A stretch of 16,663 bases of DNA, taken from positions 1-16,663 of the forward strand of contig CAYWFF010000022.1 of assembly GCA_964458085.1 (NCBI GenBank). The letters run 5' to 3'. Every line of letters begins with the position of its first letter. Position 1 is the first letter of the stretch. The position numbers and the translations under genes were made by a program. Origin of the DNA: CAYWFF01 sp964458085. GTDB lineage: Bacteria > Patescibacteriota > Microgenomatia > UBA8517. Shown here in pieces: positions 1 through 5,823 of the stretch. The notes beneath the pieces are model-generated. The model was not told the DNA's origin. It did no database searches and saw only the letters and a program-made list of their open reading frames with translations.

Positions 1-54
1 TAGAGCAACTCCCTCTTAAGGAGATGGTCGAAGGTTCGAGTCCTTCCGGGATCA
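1..54 (+). tRNA. tRNA-Lys(CTT), 3' part, cut by window start
   Basis: The window opens inside a tRNA gene, at the 3' side of the D arm. The anticodon stem (8-12 with 20-24, first pair A-A mismatched) closes a seven-base loop 13-19 with anticodon CTT at 15-17, reading the Lys codon AAG. The T arm is 30-46 with the GGTTCGAGTCC core, and CGGGATC at 47-53 is the 3' acceptor strand followed by discriminator A54. CCA is not encoded. The missing 5' acceptor strand should read GATCCCG or a wobble variant. Confidence 0.88.
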
Positions 55-110
55 CTTTAAGGTTCGAAAACCGTCAGAGGCGGTTAAAAGTGGAGCGTAT
101 GCGAGCAACA
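53..110 (+). other. Structured trailer after tRNA-Lys
   Basis: Directly after the tRNA, CACTTT (53-58, sharing the last tRNA bases) pairs with AAAGTG (87-92), enclosing an inner stem AACCG (69-73) with CGGTT (81-85). The stretch 61-72 (GGTTCGAAAACC) looks like a tRNA T arm. It could be a processing element, an eroded tRNA 3' half, or a dispersed repeat. No gene was found from here to 214, which is otherwise plain AT-rich sequence. Confidence 0.35.
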
Positions 111-189
111 TTTCCGTAATCACTAATACTTTTTATACCCACATTGAGTCTTGGGAAATAGTTTAAGTAATTCATTATCACTTTACTCA

Positions 190-198
190 TGATAAAAT
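190..198 (+). promoter_or_regulatory. Possible extended -10 for tRNA-Arg
   Basis: TGATAAAAT is an extended -10 element (TG-n-TAAAAT) with no good -35. It would start RNA near 205, just before the tRNA-like leader at 215, and so transcribe leader and tRNA-Arg together. Confidence 0.35.
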
Positions 199-214
199 TG
201 TTTGTGTTTCTTTT

Positions 215-265
215 GCTCCCGTAGCAATGGATAAGAAAATCTTGTCCATTTCACTACTGAAGCTC
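215..265 (+). other. tRNA-Arg 5'-end copy folded as a leader stem-loop
   Basis: GCTCCCGTAGC at 215-225 followed by AATGGATA copies the first bases of the tRNA-Arg gene at 275 (the gene has two extra T's), exactly 60 nt upstream. The copy does not continue as a tRNA. AATGGATAAGA (226-236) pairs with TCTTGTCCATT (240-250) as an 11-bp hairpin with one G-U and an AAA loop, flanked by GTAG/CTAC. Compare the similar element before tRNA-Val at 16528. It is either a tRNA relic or a functional leader. Confidence 0.5.
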
Positions 266-274
266 GTTACATTC

Positions 275-346
275 GCTCCCGTAGCTTAATGGATAGAGTT
301 GCGGTTTCCGGAACCGTAGATGCCAGTTCGATTCTGGCCGGGAGCA
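275..346 (+). tRNA. tRNA-Arg(CCG)
   Basis: Complete cloverleaf. Acceptor GCTCCCG (275-281) pairs with CGGGAGC (339-345), and the discriminator is A346. The anticodon stem GCGGT (301-305) pairs with ACCGT (313-317) around loop TTCCGGA, placing anticodon CCG at 308-310 for codon CGG. The T arm carries the GTTCGATTC core. CCA is not encoded. Confidence 0.95.
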
Positions 347-465
347 CAATAAGATAAATTTAACTTAAATAACTTTAGAACTCTGGTTAACACCTCGTTA
401 CCTAAACCTAAAAAACTTCTATAGGCTTGACGGATAGCTCTTTTTTTGTCATGCTGAGTATACAC

Positions 466-1101
466 ATGCCTACTTATTACGGCGAGCACTTTCAGTTACC
501 CCAGCTTGTCAAAAGAAAGCTGGTTTTTTTGGGAATTTTTTTTGCGATTGTTCCGTTTACGCTACTGTCAAGCATCCTTACACTAGTTGCGCTTGCCAAA
601 GATGATCCGGAGACTCGTCCGGTTTGGCAAAGTTATACGGAGTTTTCTCAAAGCGGTGCCCAAATTTATGCGTCACTTCCCGCAGAAGTTCCCCAAGTTG
701 CCGGAACCGTTGTAGGCCAAGATGCCCGGGTGCTTTTGGTAACCAACTATCTCAAAAGATACAATTCACCGCTAATACCCCACGCGTCATTTATTGTTAA
801 AACTGCTGACAAGTATGATATGGATTTTCGACTCATTACGGCAATTGCGCAGCAGGAATCTAACTTATGTAAAAAAATTCCTCCTGGTTCATTTAATTGT
901 TGGGGCTGGGGAATACATAGCAGAGGAACTCTCGGTTTTTCCTCATTTGAAGAAGGTATTGAGACCGTCACTAGGGGATTGAAAAAAGAATATATTGATA
1001 AAGGATTCCGTACCCCGGAAGAGATTATGTCCAAATACACTCCTTCTTCTAACGGATCGTGGGCAATTGGAGTTTCTGAATTCATGGTTGCCATGCAATA
1101 G
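466..1101 (+). CDS. Membrane-anchored lytic-transglycosylase-like protein (paralogue 1)
   Basis: A 211-residue protein, probably a peptidoglycan hydrolase held on the outer face of the cytoplasmic membrane. From the ATG at 466 there is a short basic N-terminus, one membrane segment (about residues 17-44), a linker of about 50 residues, and a C-terminal lysozyme-like domain (about 105-211). The domain carries AIAQQESNLCK, where E131 is the expected catalytic acid, then a WGWGIHSRG segment and the FSSFEEGIETV helix. A second copy of this domain lies at 2229-2753. ATG 451 and TTG 427 are in-frame alternatives. I chose 466 because the longer versions add only poorly conserved residues and no start has a ribosome site. 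Fold assignment is fairly sure; bond specificity (muramidase or glucosaminidase) is not. Upstream sequence (347-465) shows no clear promoter. Confidence 0.72.
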   Translation: MPTYYGEHFQLPQLVKRKLVFLGIFFAIVPFTLLSSILTLVALAKDDPETRPVWQSYTEFSQSGAQIYASLPAEVPQVAGTVVGQDARVLLVTNYLKRYNSPLIPHASFIVKTADKYDMDFRLITAIAQQESNLCKKIPPGSFNCWGWGIHSRGTLGFSSFEEGIETVTRGLKKEYIDKGFRTPEEIMSKYTPSSNGSWAIGVSEFMVAMQ

Positions 1102-1128
1102 GCTAAAATATCACTTCTTTACAAATCC

Positions 1129-1137
1129 TGATACAAT
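1129..1137 (+). promoter_or_regulatory. Extended -10 before the methyltransferase
   Basis: TGATACAAT is a TG-n-TACAAT extended -10 without a good -35. It predicts a start near 1144, about 33 nt before the ATG at 1177. Confidence 0.45.
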
Positions 1138-1176
1138 TCAAGAGCATTACTGAGTTTCATCTGCCCTCATAAATAT

Positions 1177-1929
1177 ATGGCCGCGGCTTACGATAACTAC
1201 AATTATCCTTCTTATTGGGAAGGACGAGAATATGAACATGGAGCAGAAATACTGGCAATCCAAGATCTCATGGCCAATATTCCGAAAATTAAAAGGGTTT
1301 TAGAAATAGGTGCCGGATACGGTAGGCTAACTCCAACTTATTTGCATCGGGCGACAAAAGTGATACTAACTGATCCTTCTGCCAGGCTGTTAAAACTTGC
1401 CCGTTCAAGCATTAAGAGCAGCAAAGTAGTTTTTTTACAGGTAAAAATACAAAAACTTCGTAAAAGAATTAAAGGAAAAAGTATTGACTTAGTTATAGTT
1501 GTGCGGGTTCTTCATCATGTTGAAAGCTTGGACAACACCTTTTCAATCGTAAATAGGTTGCTGCGCAAAAACGGTTACTTTTTGTTGGAGTTTCCCAACA
1601 AAAGACACGTAAAAGCGACAATCTCGGAGTTTTTTAAAGGTAATTTTACTTTTCCCTTGGATATTTTTCCAAAAGATGTAAGAAGTGATTTAGTGAAAGA
1701 TTCTTCACTGCCTTTTTTCAACTACCATCCGGATGTAGTAAAACAAAAACTTATTGACGCAGGTTTTACTATAGTCGCAGTACGTTCAGTTTCAAATGTC
1801 CGAAGCCCCATGTTAAAACGACACATTCCTTTAGAACTTTTACTCGGCATAGAAAAACGTTTGCAAAAATTACTTGCGCCTTTTTCGGTCGGCCCCTCAA
1901 TATTTATTCTGGCAAAAAAGATAAATTAG
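1177..1929 (+). CDS. Class I SAM-dependent methyltransferase
   Basis: A 250-residue enzyme with the Rossmann-fold methyltransferase signature. Motif I is VLEIGAGYG (residues 41-49), which binds S-adenosylmethionine. D66 in ILTDPS closes strand 2 and should hold the ribose hydroxyls. IDLVIVVRVLHHVES (about 103-117) is the strand-4 motif typical of the Methyltransf_11 type, and NGYFLLEFPNKRH follows as strand 5. No membrane segment or extra domain is visible. It sits between two cell-wall hydrolase paralogues, so an envelope, lipid or polysaccharide substrate is possible, but the sequence does not fix the acceptor. No Shine-Dalgarno precedes the ATG. The bases before the start (TAAATATATG) are the same as those before the gene at 2229. 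Confidence 0.8.
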   Translation: MAAAYDNYNYPSYWEGREYEHGAEILAIQDLMANIPKIKRVLEIGAGYGRLTPTYLHRATKVILTDPSARLLKLARSSIKSSKVVFLQVKIQKLRKRIKGKSIDLVIVVRVLHHVESLDNTFSIVNRLLRKNGYFLLEFPNKRHVKATISEFFKGNFTFPLDIFPKDVRSDLVKDSSLPFFNYHPDVVKQKLIDAGFTIVAVRSVSNVRSPMLKRHIPLELLLGIEKRLQKLLAPFSVGPSIFILAKKIN

Positions 1930-2007
1930 AAAATGCACAGAAGTCAATGTGTTAATTTAATAATAAATAGACCCAATAACATATTTACTAGCTTTTAATG
2001 ATATAGT

Positions 2008-2036
2008 TTGACAAACTTATAGTATTGTGTTATAGT
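2008..2036 (+). promoter_or_regulatory. Strong sigma-70-type promoter
   Basis: TTGACA (2008-2013), 17-bp spacer, TATAGT (2031-2036). Predicted start near 2043. It drives the structured leader of the wall hydrolase at 2229. Confidence 0.82.
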
Positions 2037-2042
2037 GCGTAC

Positions 2043-2124
2043 TACGTTCTGAGGCAAAGGCAGTCTAACTGTCCTGAGCGTTAGAATTTTTCCTGAGGCT
2101 CTCGCAAGAGAGTCTCTTTTTTTT
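2043..2124 (+). ncRNA. Structured leader RNA or short terminated transcript
   Basis: From the predicted start, CGTTC (2045-2049) pairs with GAGCG (2076-2080) around an inner hairpin GGCAGT/ACTGtCC (2059-2064 with 2068-2074, one bulged T). A terminator follows at 2095-2124. The RNA would be about 80 nt if it ends there. CTGAG occurs three times (in TTCTGAGGC, TCCTGAGCG and TCCTGAGGC), suggesting internal repeats or competing folds. I do not recognise a known riboswitch class. It may be a cis-regulatory leader of the downstream hydrolase or a free small RNA. Confidence 0.5.
2095..2124 (+). terminator. Intrinsic terminator inside the 5' leader
   Basis: A nine-base-pair stem (2095-2103 with 2108-2116, one G-U) closed by a GCAA tetraloop and followed by an unbroken T run to 2124. 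It lies after a strong promoter and 105 nt before the next gene, so it would stop transcription before that gene unless relieved. Confidence 0.8.
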
Positions 2125-2228
2125 GTATACCAAAATAATTTAAAGCATACAACCTTCCAAAGCTAATGCGAAGGTGGGTCAGGAGCACGTCTAAGGTCCG
2201 TCCTTTAACGTCAGGCTAATTTAAATAT
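2125..2228 (+). promoter_or_regulatory. Second half of the leader, with small stem-loops
   Basis: Between terminator and ATG there is a stem ACCTTC (2152-2157) with GAAGGT (2170-2175), then a GC-rich stretch with GTCAGG twice (2178 and 2210), ACGTC twice (2188 and 2208) and a small AAGG/CCTT hairpin (2193-2205). No ORF and no ribosome site. It could hold the sensor or a second, weak promoter (TAATTT at 2217-2222 sits close to the ATG). Confidence 0.35.
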
Positions 2229-2753
2229 ATGAAAAATATTATCTTAACTTTATTAGTTGTTTTACTCTTATTCACACAAGTGGGGGGTGCTATGGCTTCT
2301 ATTGATCAAGCCGGTGCATCAGCTGTACTTGCAACAACCGACATAGTGAATGATGGGTATGATTATCGTGTGTTCATTTTAAAGTCTTACTTAGAACAAA
2401 AACAGTCACCACTTGCAAACGAAGTTGATACTTTTATTGCAGTTGCCGACACGTATGGACTGGATTGGCGTTTTATCCCTGCGATTACCGGAGTTGAGTC
2501 CGGCTTTGCCAAAAGAATGCCTTTTAATTCTTATAATGCTTATGGCTGGGCTGGCGGAAAAACTTATTTCGATTCCTGGGATACATCTATTAATTTGGTC
2601 GGAAAAACATTAAAGGAAAAATACATCGAAAAAGGTGCGGTTACAATCCCGCAAATCGCCAAACGGTATGCTCCACCAAGCACAACTTGGGCTTGGAAAG
2701 TAGAGTTTTTTATGGCTCAAATCGATCCTATTCCGGTTACTTTCGACCTTTAA
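2229..2753 (+). CDS. Secreted lytic-transglycosylase-like protein (paralogue 2)
   Basis: A 174-residue exported protein. Residues 1-23 form a signal peptide (MKN, a long Leu/Val core, then AMA before S24). The C-terminal domain (about 65-165) matches the protein at 466: FIPAITGVESGF with E90 as likely catalytic acid, then the NAYGWAGG segment and the TLKEKYIEKG helix. It should act on peptidoglycan outside the membrane. Unlike paralogue 1 it has a cleavable signal rather than an anchor and only a short linker, so the two may work at different places. Its expression is probably controlled by the terminator-containing leader upstream. It ends with a short PIPVTFDL tail. Exact bond specificity is not determinable. 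Confidence 0.75.
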   Translation: MKNIILTLLVVLLLFTQVGGAMASIDQAGASAVLATTDIVNDGYDYRVFILKSYLEQKQSPLANEVDTFIAVADTYGLDWRFIPAITGVESGFAKRMPFNSYNAYGWAGGKTYFDSWDTSINLVGKTLKEKYIEKGAVTIPQIAKRYAPPSTTWAWKVEFFMAQIDPIPVTFDL

Positions 2754-2756
2754 GGA

Positions 2757-2765
2757 TGGTATAAT
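2757..2765 (+). promoter_or_regulatory. Extended -10 upstream of hairpins and tRNA-Leu
   Basis: TGGTATAAT is a perfect extended -10, 3 nt after the hydrolase stop codon. It has no good -35. Start predicted near 2772. No coding gene follows, so it probably transcribes the hairpin region and tRNA-Leu. Confidence 0.6.
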
Positions 2766-2775
2766 ACTTCGTATT

Positions 2776-2900
2776 AAGTTAAGGCTGGTAATATTAACTT
2801 TTAGCTAATTAAAAAAATAAAAAAAATCTATTTTTATCAAGCTAAAATTTGTAATCGGTAGATTAAAACTTCTACCTAAATCATTACAAGAGAATGATTT
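2776..2900 (+). other. Three perfect stem-loops in tandem before tRNA-Leu
   Basis: AAGTTAA (2776-2782) pairs with TTAACTT (2794-2800); GGTAGA (2857-2862) with TCTACC (2871-2876); AAATCATT (2878-2885) with AATGATTT (2893-2900). An A-rich tract (about 2808-2826) lies between the first and second. The last is followed by TGACG and a run of seven T's. The stems are perfect but AT-rich. The region holds no convincing ORF. Confidence 0.5.
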
Positions 2901-2934
2901 TGACGTTTTTTTGTAGTGTAGTTTGTTCCGACGA

Positions 2935-3017
2935 GCCGAGGTGGCGGAATTGGCAGACGCGCACGCTTTAGGAGCGTGTACCCAAAAGGTGTGGAGGTTC
3001 AAGTCCTCTCCTCGGCA
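2935..3017 (+). tRNA. tRNA-Leu(TAG)
   Basis: Class II tRNA. Acceptor GCCGAGG (2935-2941) pairs with CCTCGGC (3010-3016), discriminator A3017. The anticodon stem CACGC/GCGTG closes loop TTTAGGA with anticodon TAG, and a long variable arm (TACCCAAAAGGTG region) marks it as Leu. CCA is not encoded. Confidence 0.95.
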
Positions 3018-3034
3018 CACGCATTTCCGAACTA

Positions 3035-3064
3035 TTGCATGGGTAAGACTTTAAAGGTTACAAT
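3035..3064 (+). promoter_or_regulatory. Promoter of the small membrane protein / DUF192 pair
   Basis: TTGCAT (3035-3040), 18-bp spacer, TACAAT (3059-3064). The -35 is weak. Start predicted near 3071, 2 nt before the GTG start, so the mRNA would be practically leaderless. Confidence 0.5.
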
Positions 3065-3072
3065 GAATTACA

Positions 3073-3372
3073 GTGTCAGATAACCAAACAAAAGAGCCTT
3101 ATCACCCCCATCCCAATCGCTATATTTTGTATCTTTTGGTTCCCGTTGTCGTTTTCAGTTTAATAGTAATTATTTTTATATGGAAAGATAGCTCAGCACG
3201 TCAAACCGAACAAACTTCAACCGAATCAAACACCTTATTGCAGGTTTCCGCAACGCCAACTACTTTTGATTCAACTAACTCCGAAACCGCTGACGAAGAC
3301 CTGGAATTACTCGATAATGATTTTGCTGAAATTGAAAAGGCGTTTGATGAAATAGAGGAGATAACTCTATGA
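3073..3372 (+). CDS. Small single-pass membrane protein with acidic tail
   Basis: A 99-residue protein starting at GTG 3073. It has a short polar N-terminus, one membrane helix (about 17-37) and an extracytoplasmic Ser/Thr-rich then strongly acidic tail rich in Asp/Glu (about 74-97). No known domain. The nearest upstream ATG (3063) runs out of frame into a stop, and the predicted transcript begins about 3071, so GTG is the only sensible start. Its stop overlaps the ATG of the DUF192 gene by four bases (ATGA), so the two are translated together and may act on the same envelope process. Confidence 0.7.
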   Translation: MSDNQTKEPYHPHPNRYILYLLVPVVVFSLIVIIFIWKDSSARQTEQTSTESNTLLQVSATPTTFDSTNSETADEDLELLDNDFAEIEKAFDEIEEITL

Positions 3373-3875
3373 AAAAATTCTATCTATTTATCACACTGGG
3401 AATAGTAATTATAAGCGTTATCTTCGTTATTACCACTTTCTTTCAGCCAAACAAACTGGGTACTTCTCCCAAACAAGCCCTTCAGACTGATAATGCTTAC
3501 ATGCAAAAACACCAGATAATGCTTGGTGGTAAAACAGTTTATGTAGACATAGCAGACACTCCGGACAAACAAGCAAAAGGATTGGGTGGAACAGAATTTC
3601 TTCATGACGACGAAGGTATGCTGTTCGTTTTCCAAAATAAAATGGTCCCCACATTCTGGATGAAAAACATGTTAATTCCCATTGATATTGTATGGATAAC
3701 TGACGGAAAGGTGGTAGGAATAGAAAAAAACGTTCAACCTGAACCAGGAACAAAAGATGTGGGACTTGCAAAATATGCCCCGAAAGTTCCGGTAGAAACC
3801 GTATTGGAACTACCTGCGGGCTACTGTGACAAACACAGTGTCGGTGAAGGAACAGAAGCAAATCTAAATCTATAA
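3369..3875 (+). CDS. Membrane-anchored DUF192 protein
   Basis: A 168-residue protein with an N-terminal membrane anchor (about 4-25) and a DUF192 (PF02643) domain (about 49-157) outside the membrane. Hallmarks in order: Q68 and GLGG (71-74), DDEGMLFVF (80-88), FWMKNM at 96-101 followed by PIDIVWI, and the VLELPAG strand near the end. The family's function is unknown; it is a small compact beta fold. The usual final Gly-Asp is replaced by VGEG, and a short polar tail follows. The start overlaps the previous gene by ATGA, and GAGGAG at 3355-3360 is a plausible ribosome site, one of the few in this window, as expected for an internal operon gene. Confidence 0.88.
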   Translation: MKKFYLFITLGIVIISVIFVITTFFQPNKLGTSPKQALQTDNAYMQKHQIMLGGKTVYVDIADTPDKQAKGLGGTEFLHDDEGMLFVFQNKMVPTFWMKNMLIPIDIVWITDGKVVGIEKNVQPEPGTKDVGLAKYAPKVPVETVLELPAGYCDKHSVGEGTEANLNL

Positions 3876-3881
3876 TGGTTT

Positions 3882-3905
3882 AAGTATTATCTAAAAAGCA
3901 TACTT
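3882..3905 (+). terminator. Weak possible terminator after the DUF192 gene
   Basis: AAGTAT (3882-3887) pairs with ATACTT (3900-3905) over a 12-base loop, followed by CTTAATTTT. AT-rich stem and a broken T run make it a weak call. The rest of 3906-3971 shows nothing definite. Confidence 0.25.
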
Positions 3906-3971
3906 CTTAATTTTCCATTTCTGAAACTCCCACTAATTCAAACACCAATACTATTTGATTAATTTTTCCTC

Positions 3972-3999
3972 TTGACAATATATTTTTAATCTATATAGT
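3972..3999 (+). promoter_or_regulatory. Strong promoter with about 90-nt leader
   Basis: TTGACA (3972-3977), 16-bp spacer, TATAGT (3994-3999). The leader to the gene at 4098 holds one stem-loop, CCTGTT (4017-4022) with AACAGG (4032-4037). Confidence 0.78.
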
Positions 4000-4083
4000 T
4001 ACTTGATTACCCAGGTCCTGTTTCGACTTACAACAGGCATTTATTAAACTATTTACCAGAATTAACAACAGTTGATATGGCAA

Positions 4084-4091
4084 AGGAGGTG
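4084..4091 (+). promoter_or_regulatory. Perfect Shine-Dalgarno site
   Basis: AGGAGGTG, 6 nt before ATG 4098, matches the anti-SD fully. It is the best ribosome site in the window and decides the start. ATG 4077 is in frame upstream, but then the site would be inside the coding sequence. Confidence 0.85.
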
Positions 4092-4097
4092 AAAAAT

Positions 4098-4256
4098 ATG
4101 TCAAAAGCATCCAAACAATATCGGCTCATTAAACAGATCGGTGACCTAAAAGAAGGAACAATCCTTGAACTGAAAGGGTGTGTCTATGTGAACGGAGCGG
4201 CAGCATTTGAAGCAAGCTACGTCTGGACCGACACCGAGTATTTTCAAAAAGTGTAA
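4098..4256 (+). CDS. Small soluble protein of unknown function (52 aa)
   Basis: ATG at 4098 after a perfect Shine-Dalgarno, TAA at 4254-4256, 52 residues. A basic N-terminus (SKASKQYRLIKQ) is followed by GDLKEGTILELKG and CVYVNGAAAFEASYVW, a pattern suggesting a small beta barrel. No known family recognised. The strong promoter and ribosome site suggest high expression. Its stop overlaps the next start by one base (TAATG), so the two small genes are coupled. It lies convergent to a Y-family polymerase, in a block more GC-rich than its surroundings, so it may have arrived with that block. Confidence 0.65.
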   Translation: MSKASKQYRLIKQIGDLKEGTILELKGCVYVNGAAAFEASYVWTDTEYFQKV

Positions 4257-4375
4257 TGATTAAAGTACCGCTATTTTTCTCAGCACTTTTGATGCTTTTT
4301 GACGCGACACTCGCAATCATCCCCTTCATACTTCTCGGTATGCTGCTAATAGAAAACAACAAATTACGCAATTAA
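4256..4375 (+). CDS. Tiny hydrophobic membrane protein (39 aa)
   Basis: ATG 4256-4258 overlaps the previous stop (TAATG); TAA at 4373-4375. Residues about 5-32 form one long hydrophobic segment broken by D16 and P23, ending in a polar ENNKLRN tail. The size and shape suit a small inner-membrane peptide. Its stop codon shares bases with the stop of the convergent polymerase gene (4372-4374 on the minus strand), so the two genes overlap by four bases. Function unknown. The coupling and snug fit argue that it is real despite its size. Confidence 0.5.
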   Translation: MIKVPLFFSALLMLFDATLAIIPFILLGMLLIENNKLRN

Positions 4376-5631
4376 CCTGATGACAAACTGCCTCTAAACG
4401 CAAATTCTTCAAGTTCTTTGACCCCTCCAAACGCAATTCTGTCCGGTATATCTTTTTGAGCATTAAACATACGGGCTGATGTGATAATAAATTCTCCCCA
4501 GCGTTCATTGACATCATCAATGGCGTCAACCAAATCTCTCTTTTTCGGAATATTATCAAAAAGTTCAAGCTGCATTGCAGCATAAGGCTTTAAATTAAAT
4601 GCAGACACCGCCAGCTCCCGTACCGGTTTTTTAGTCGGTGCTTTTGATAAAAGCCAAAATGCTTTCCGATAAATATCTTTTGGGGCAAAAAGTATTTCTT
4701 CAAAACCAACTCCCTTATGCCAAAAACTGCCGTCCCTGTAAGATATTGCCAGGTGAATCCCCTGTGCCGCCAACCCTGCCCGGCGGAAGCGGCTGCTCAT
4801 TTTGGTAACCAACTTAGATAAAAGGGGGGAAAGTTCGGCAGGAGTGCTGAAAGGACGGGGAAGAGCATATGAATTACCATAACTTCTGCGGCCAAATTCT
4901 ACACTATCAATCTCCCTGCCTCTTAAGCGTAGATACCAGTAGTAGCCGTTTATGGAAGAGAATGCGGCTTTCAATGTCGGAATGTCTGCTTTATAAAAAT
5001 CCCAAACGGTATGGATGCCAAAGGAACTAAGTCGGGCAGCGTTCCTGACTTTAATTCCCGTCAAATCAGTAAGTCCCAGTTTTTTATAAACAGAAACATA
5101 CGTATCTTTATTAATTTCATCCAGACCGTCCGGCTTATGGAGCCCTGCACCGATTTTAGCGAGATAACGGTTAGGCGCAATACCGATAGAAACCCTCAGC
5201 CATTCTCCGATTTCTTTTTTGATCCTGATCTTTATTTCTCCTGCAACCGCATGAATACCACGCCCCAAAGCAGGATATCCGGCCAAATTAAGAACAAATT
5301 CATCAATTGATTTTGGAGAAATATCGTTGGTATAAACTGCCAGCAGCTGCCGAAGTTTCAGGTGAACATTGCGATACTTCCATGGATCAGAGGGAAGAAT
5401 GATCAACTTCGGACACAACGCTCTGCCGTCTTTCACCCGCATACCGGTTTTTATGCCGTAAGTAAGTTTTGCTTCAACCGACGCGGCCAGGATGCAACCG
5501 TTGGGGGTAGTATAAGCCGCAACCGCCACAGGTTTACCGCGAAGAAGCGGATTTGCCTGTTGCTCGATCGTAGCAAAACAGGAGTTAAGGTCGATATGCA
5601 GAACGGTTGAGGGACTGGTGTTAAACTCCAT
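4372..5631 (-). CDS. Y-family translesion DNA polymerase (DinB/UmuC-like)
   Basis: A 419-residue error-prone polymerase for copying damaged DNA. Metal ligands: D14 in LHIDLNSCFA and D110/E111 in SIDEFVLNL. F19 sits at the steric-gate position that excludes ribonucleotides. RVSIGIAPNRYLAKIGAGLHKPDGL (about 146-170) is the conserved palm segment, followed by a helix-hairpin-helix (LTDLTGIKV) and the little-finger domain. QLELF at 354-358 is a textbook sliding-clamp binding motif, followed by a tail (DAIDDVNERWG) like the C-terminus of UmuC-type proteins. The second Asp of the usual DxD is Asn here. Start chosen at ATG 5631, just before the conserved core; a GTG at 5715 would add 28 unlikely residues. 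No SOS box was found. The body is visibly richer in G+C than flanking genes. Confidence 0.9.
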   Translation of the reverse strand: MEFNTSPSTVLHIDLNSCFATIEQQANPLLRGKPVAVAAYTTPNGCILAASVEAKLTYGIKTGMRVKDGRALCPKLIILPSDPWKYRNVHLKLRQLLAVYTNDISPKSIDEFVLNLAGYPALGRGIHAVAGEIKIRIKKEIGEWLRVSIGIAPNRYLAKIGAGLHKPDGLDEINKDTYVSVYKKLGLTDLTGIKVRNAARLSSFGIHTVWDFYKADIPTLKAAFSSINGYYWYLRLRGREIDSVEFGRRSYGNSYALPRPFSTPAELSPLLSKLVTKMSSRFRRAGLAAQGIHLAISYRDGSFWHKGVGFEEILFAPKDIYRKAFWLLSKAPTKKPVRELAVSAFNLKPYAAMQLELFDNIPKKRDLVDAIDDVNERWGEFIITSARMFNAQKDIPDRIAFGGVKELEEFAFRGSLSSG

Positions 5632-5640
5632 AGGATTAAC

Positions 5641-5818
5641 GCGAATACAGTCAATTAAACACGAATTAATCTCATTTAACTTATCGTAAAACCCTAGACT
5701 TAAGCGACGAAACACAAGAACTGCTTAAGTTGAGCCACAATATTCTTGAGACCTAAAGCCCGCGGTAGTTTATTCGTAGCTATTAGTTGCATTCGTGTAA
5801 ATTTCATAGTATTCGTGT
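5641..5818. repeat. Degenerate ATTCGTGT repeats between polymerase and partner gene
   Basis: ATTCGTGT at 5791-5798 and 5811-5818, with a variant ATTCGTAG at 5772-5779, occurs at a period of about 20. An inverted copy, ACACGAAT, lies at 5659-5666, and GCGAATAC at 5641. This occupies a 192-nt gap on the minus strand (5632-5823) that holds no convincing gene. It may be a remnant of a dispersed repeat. Confidence 0.35.
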
Positions 5819-5823
5819 TAGCT

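Noticed and set aside
2043..2228. Known riboswitch class (c-di-AMP ydaO, c-di-GMP, TPP, T-box) upstream of the hydrolase
   Set aside because: The conserved core sequences of these classes were looked for and not found; left as an unassigned structured leader.
2805..3020. Minus-strand ORF across tRNA-Leu
   Set aside because: It runs antisense through a complete tRNA gene and the hairpin region.
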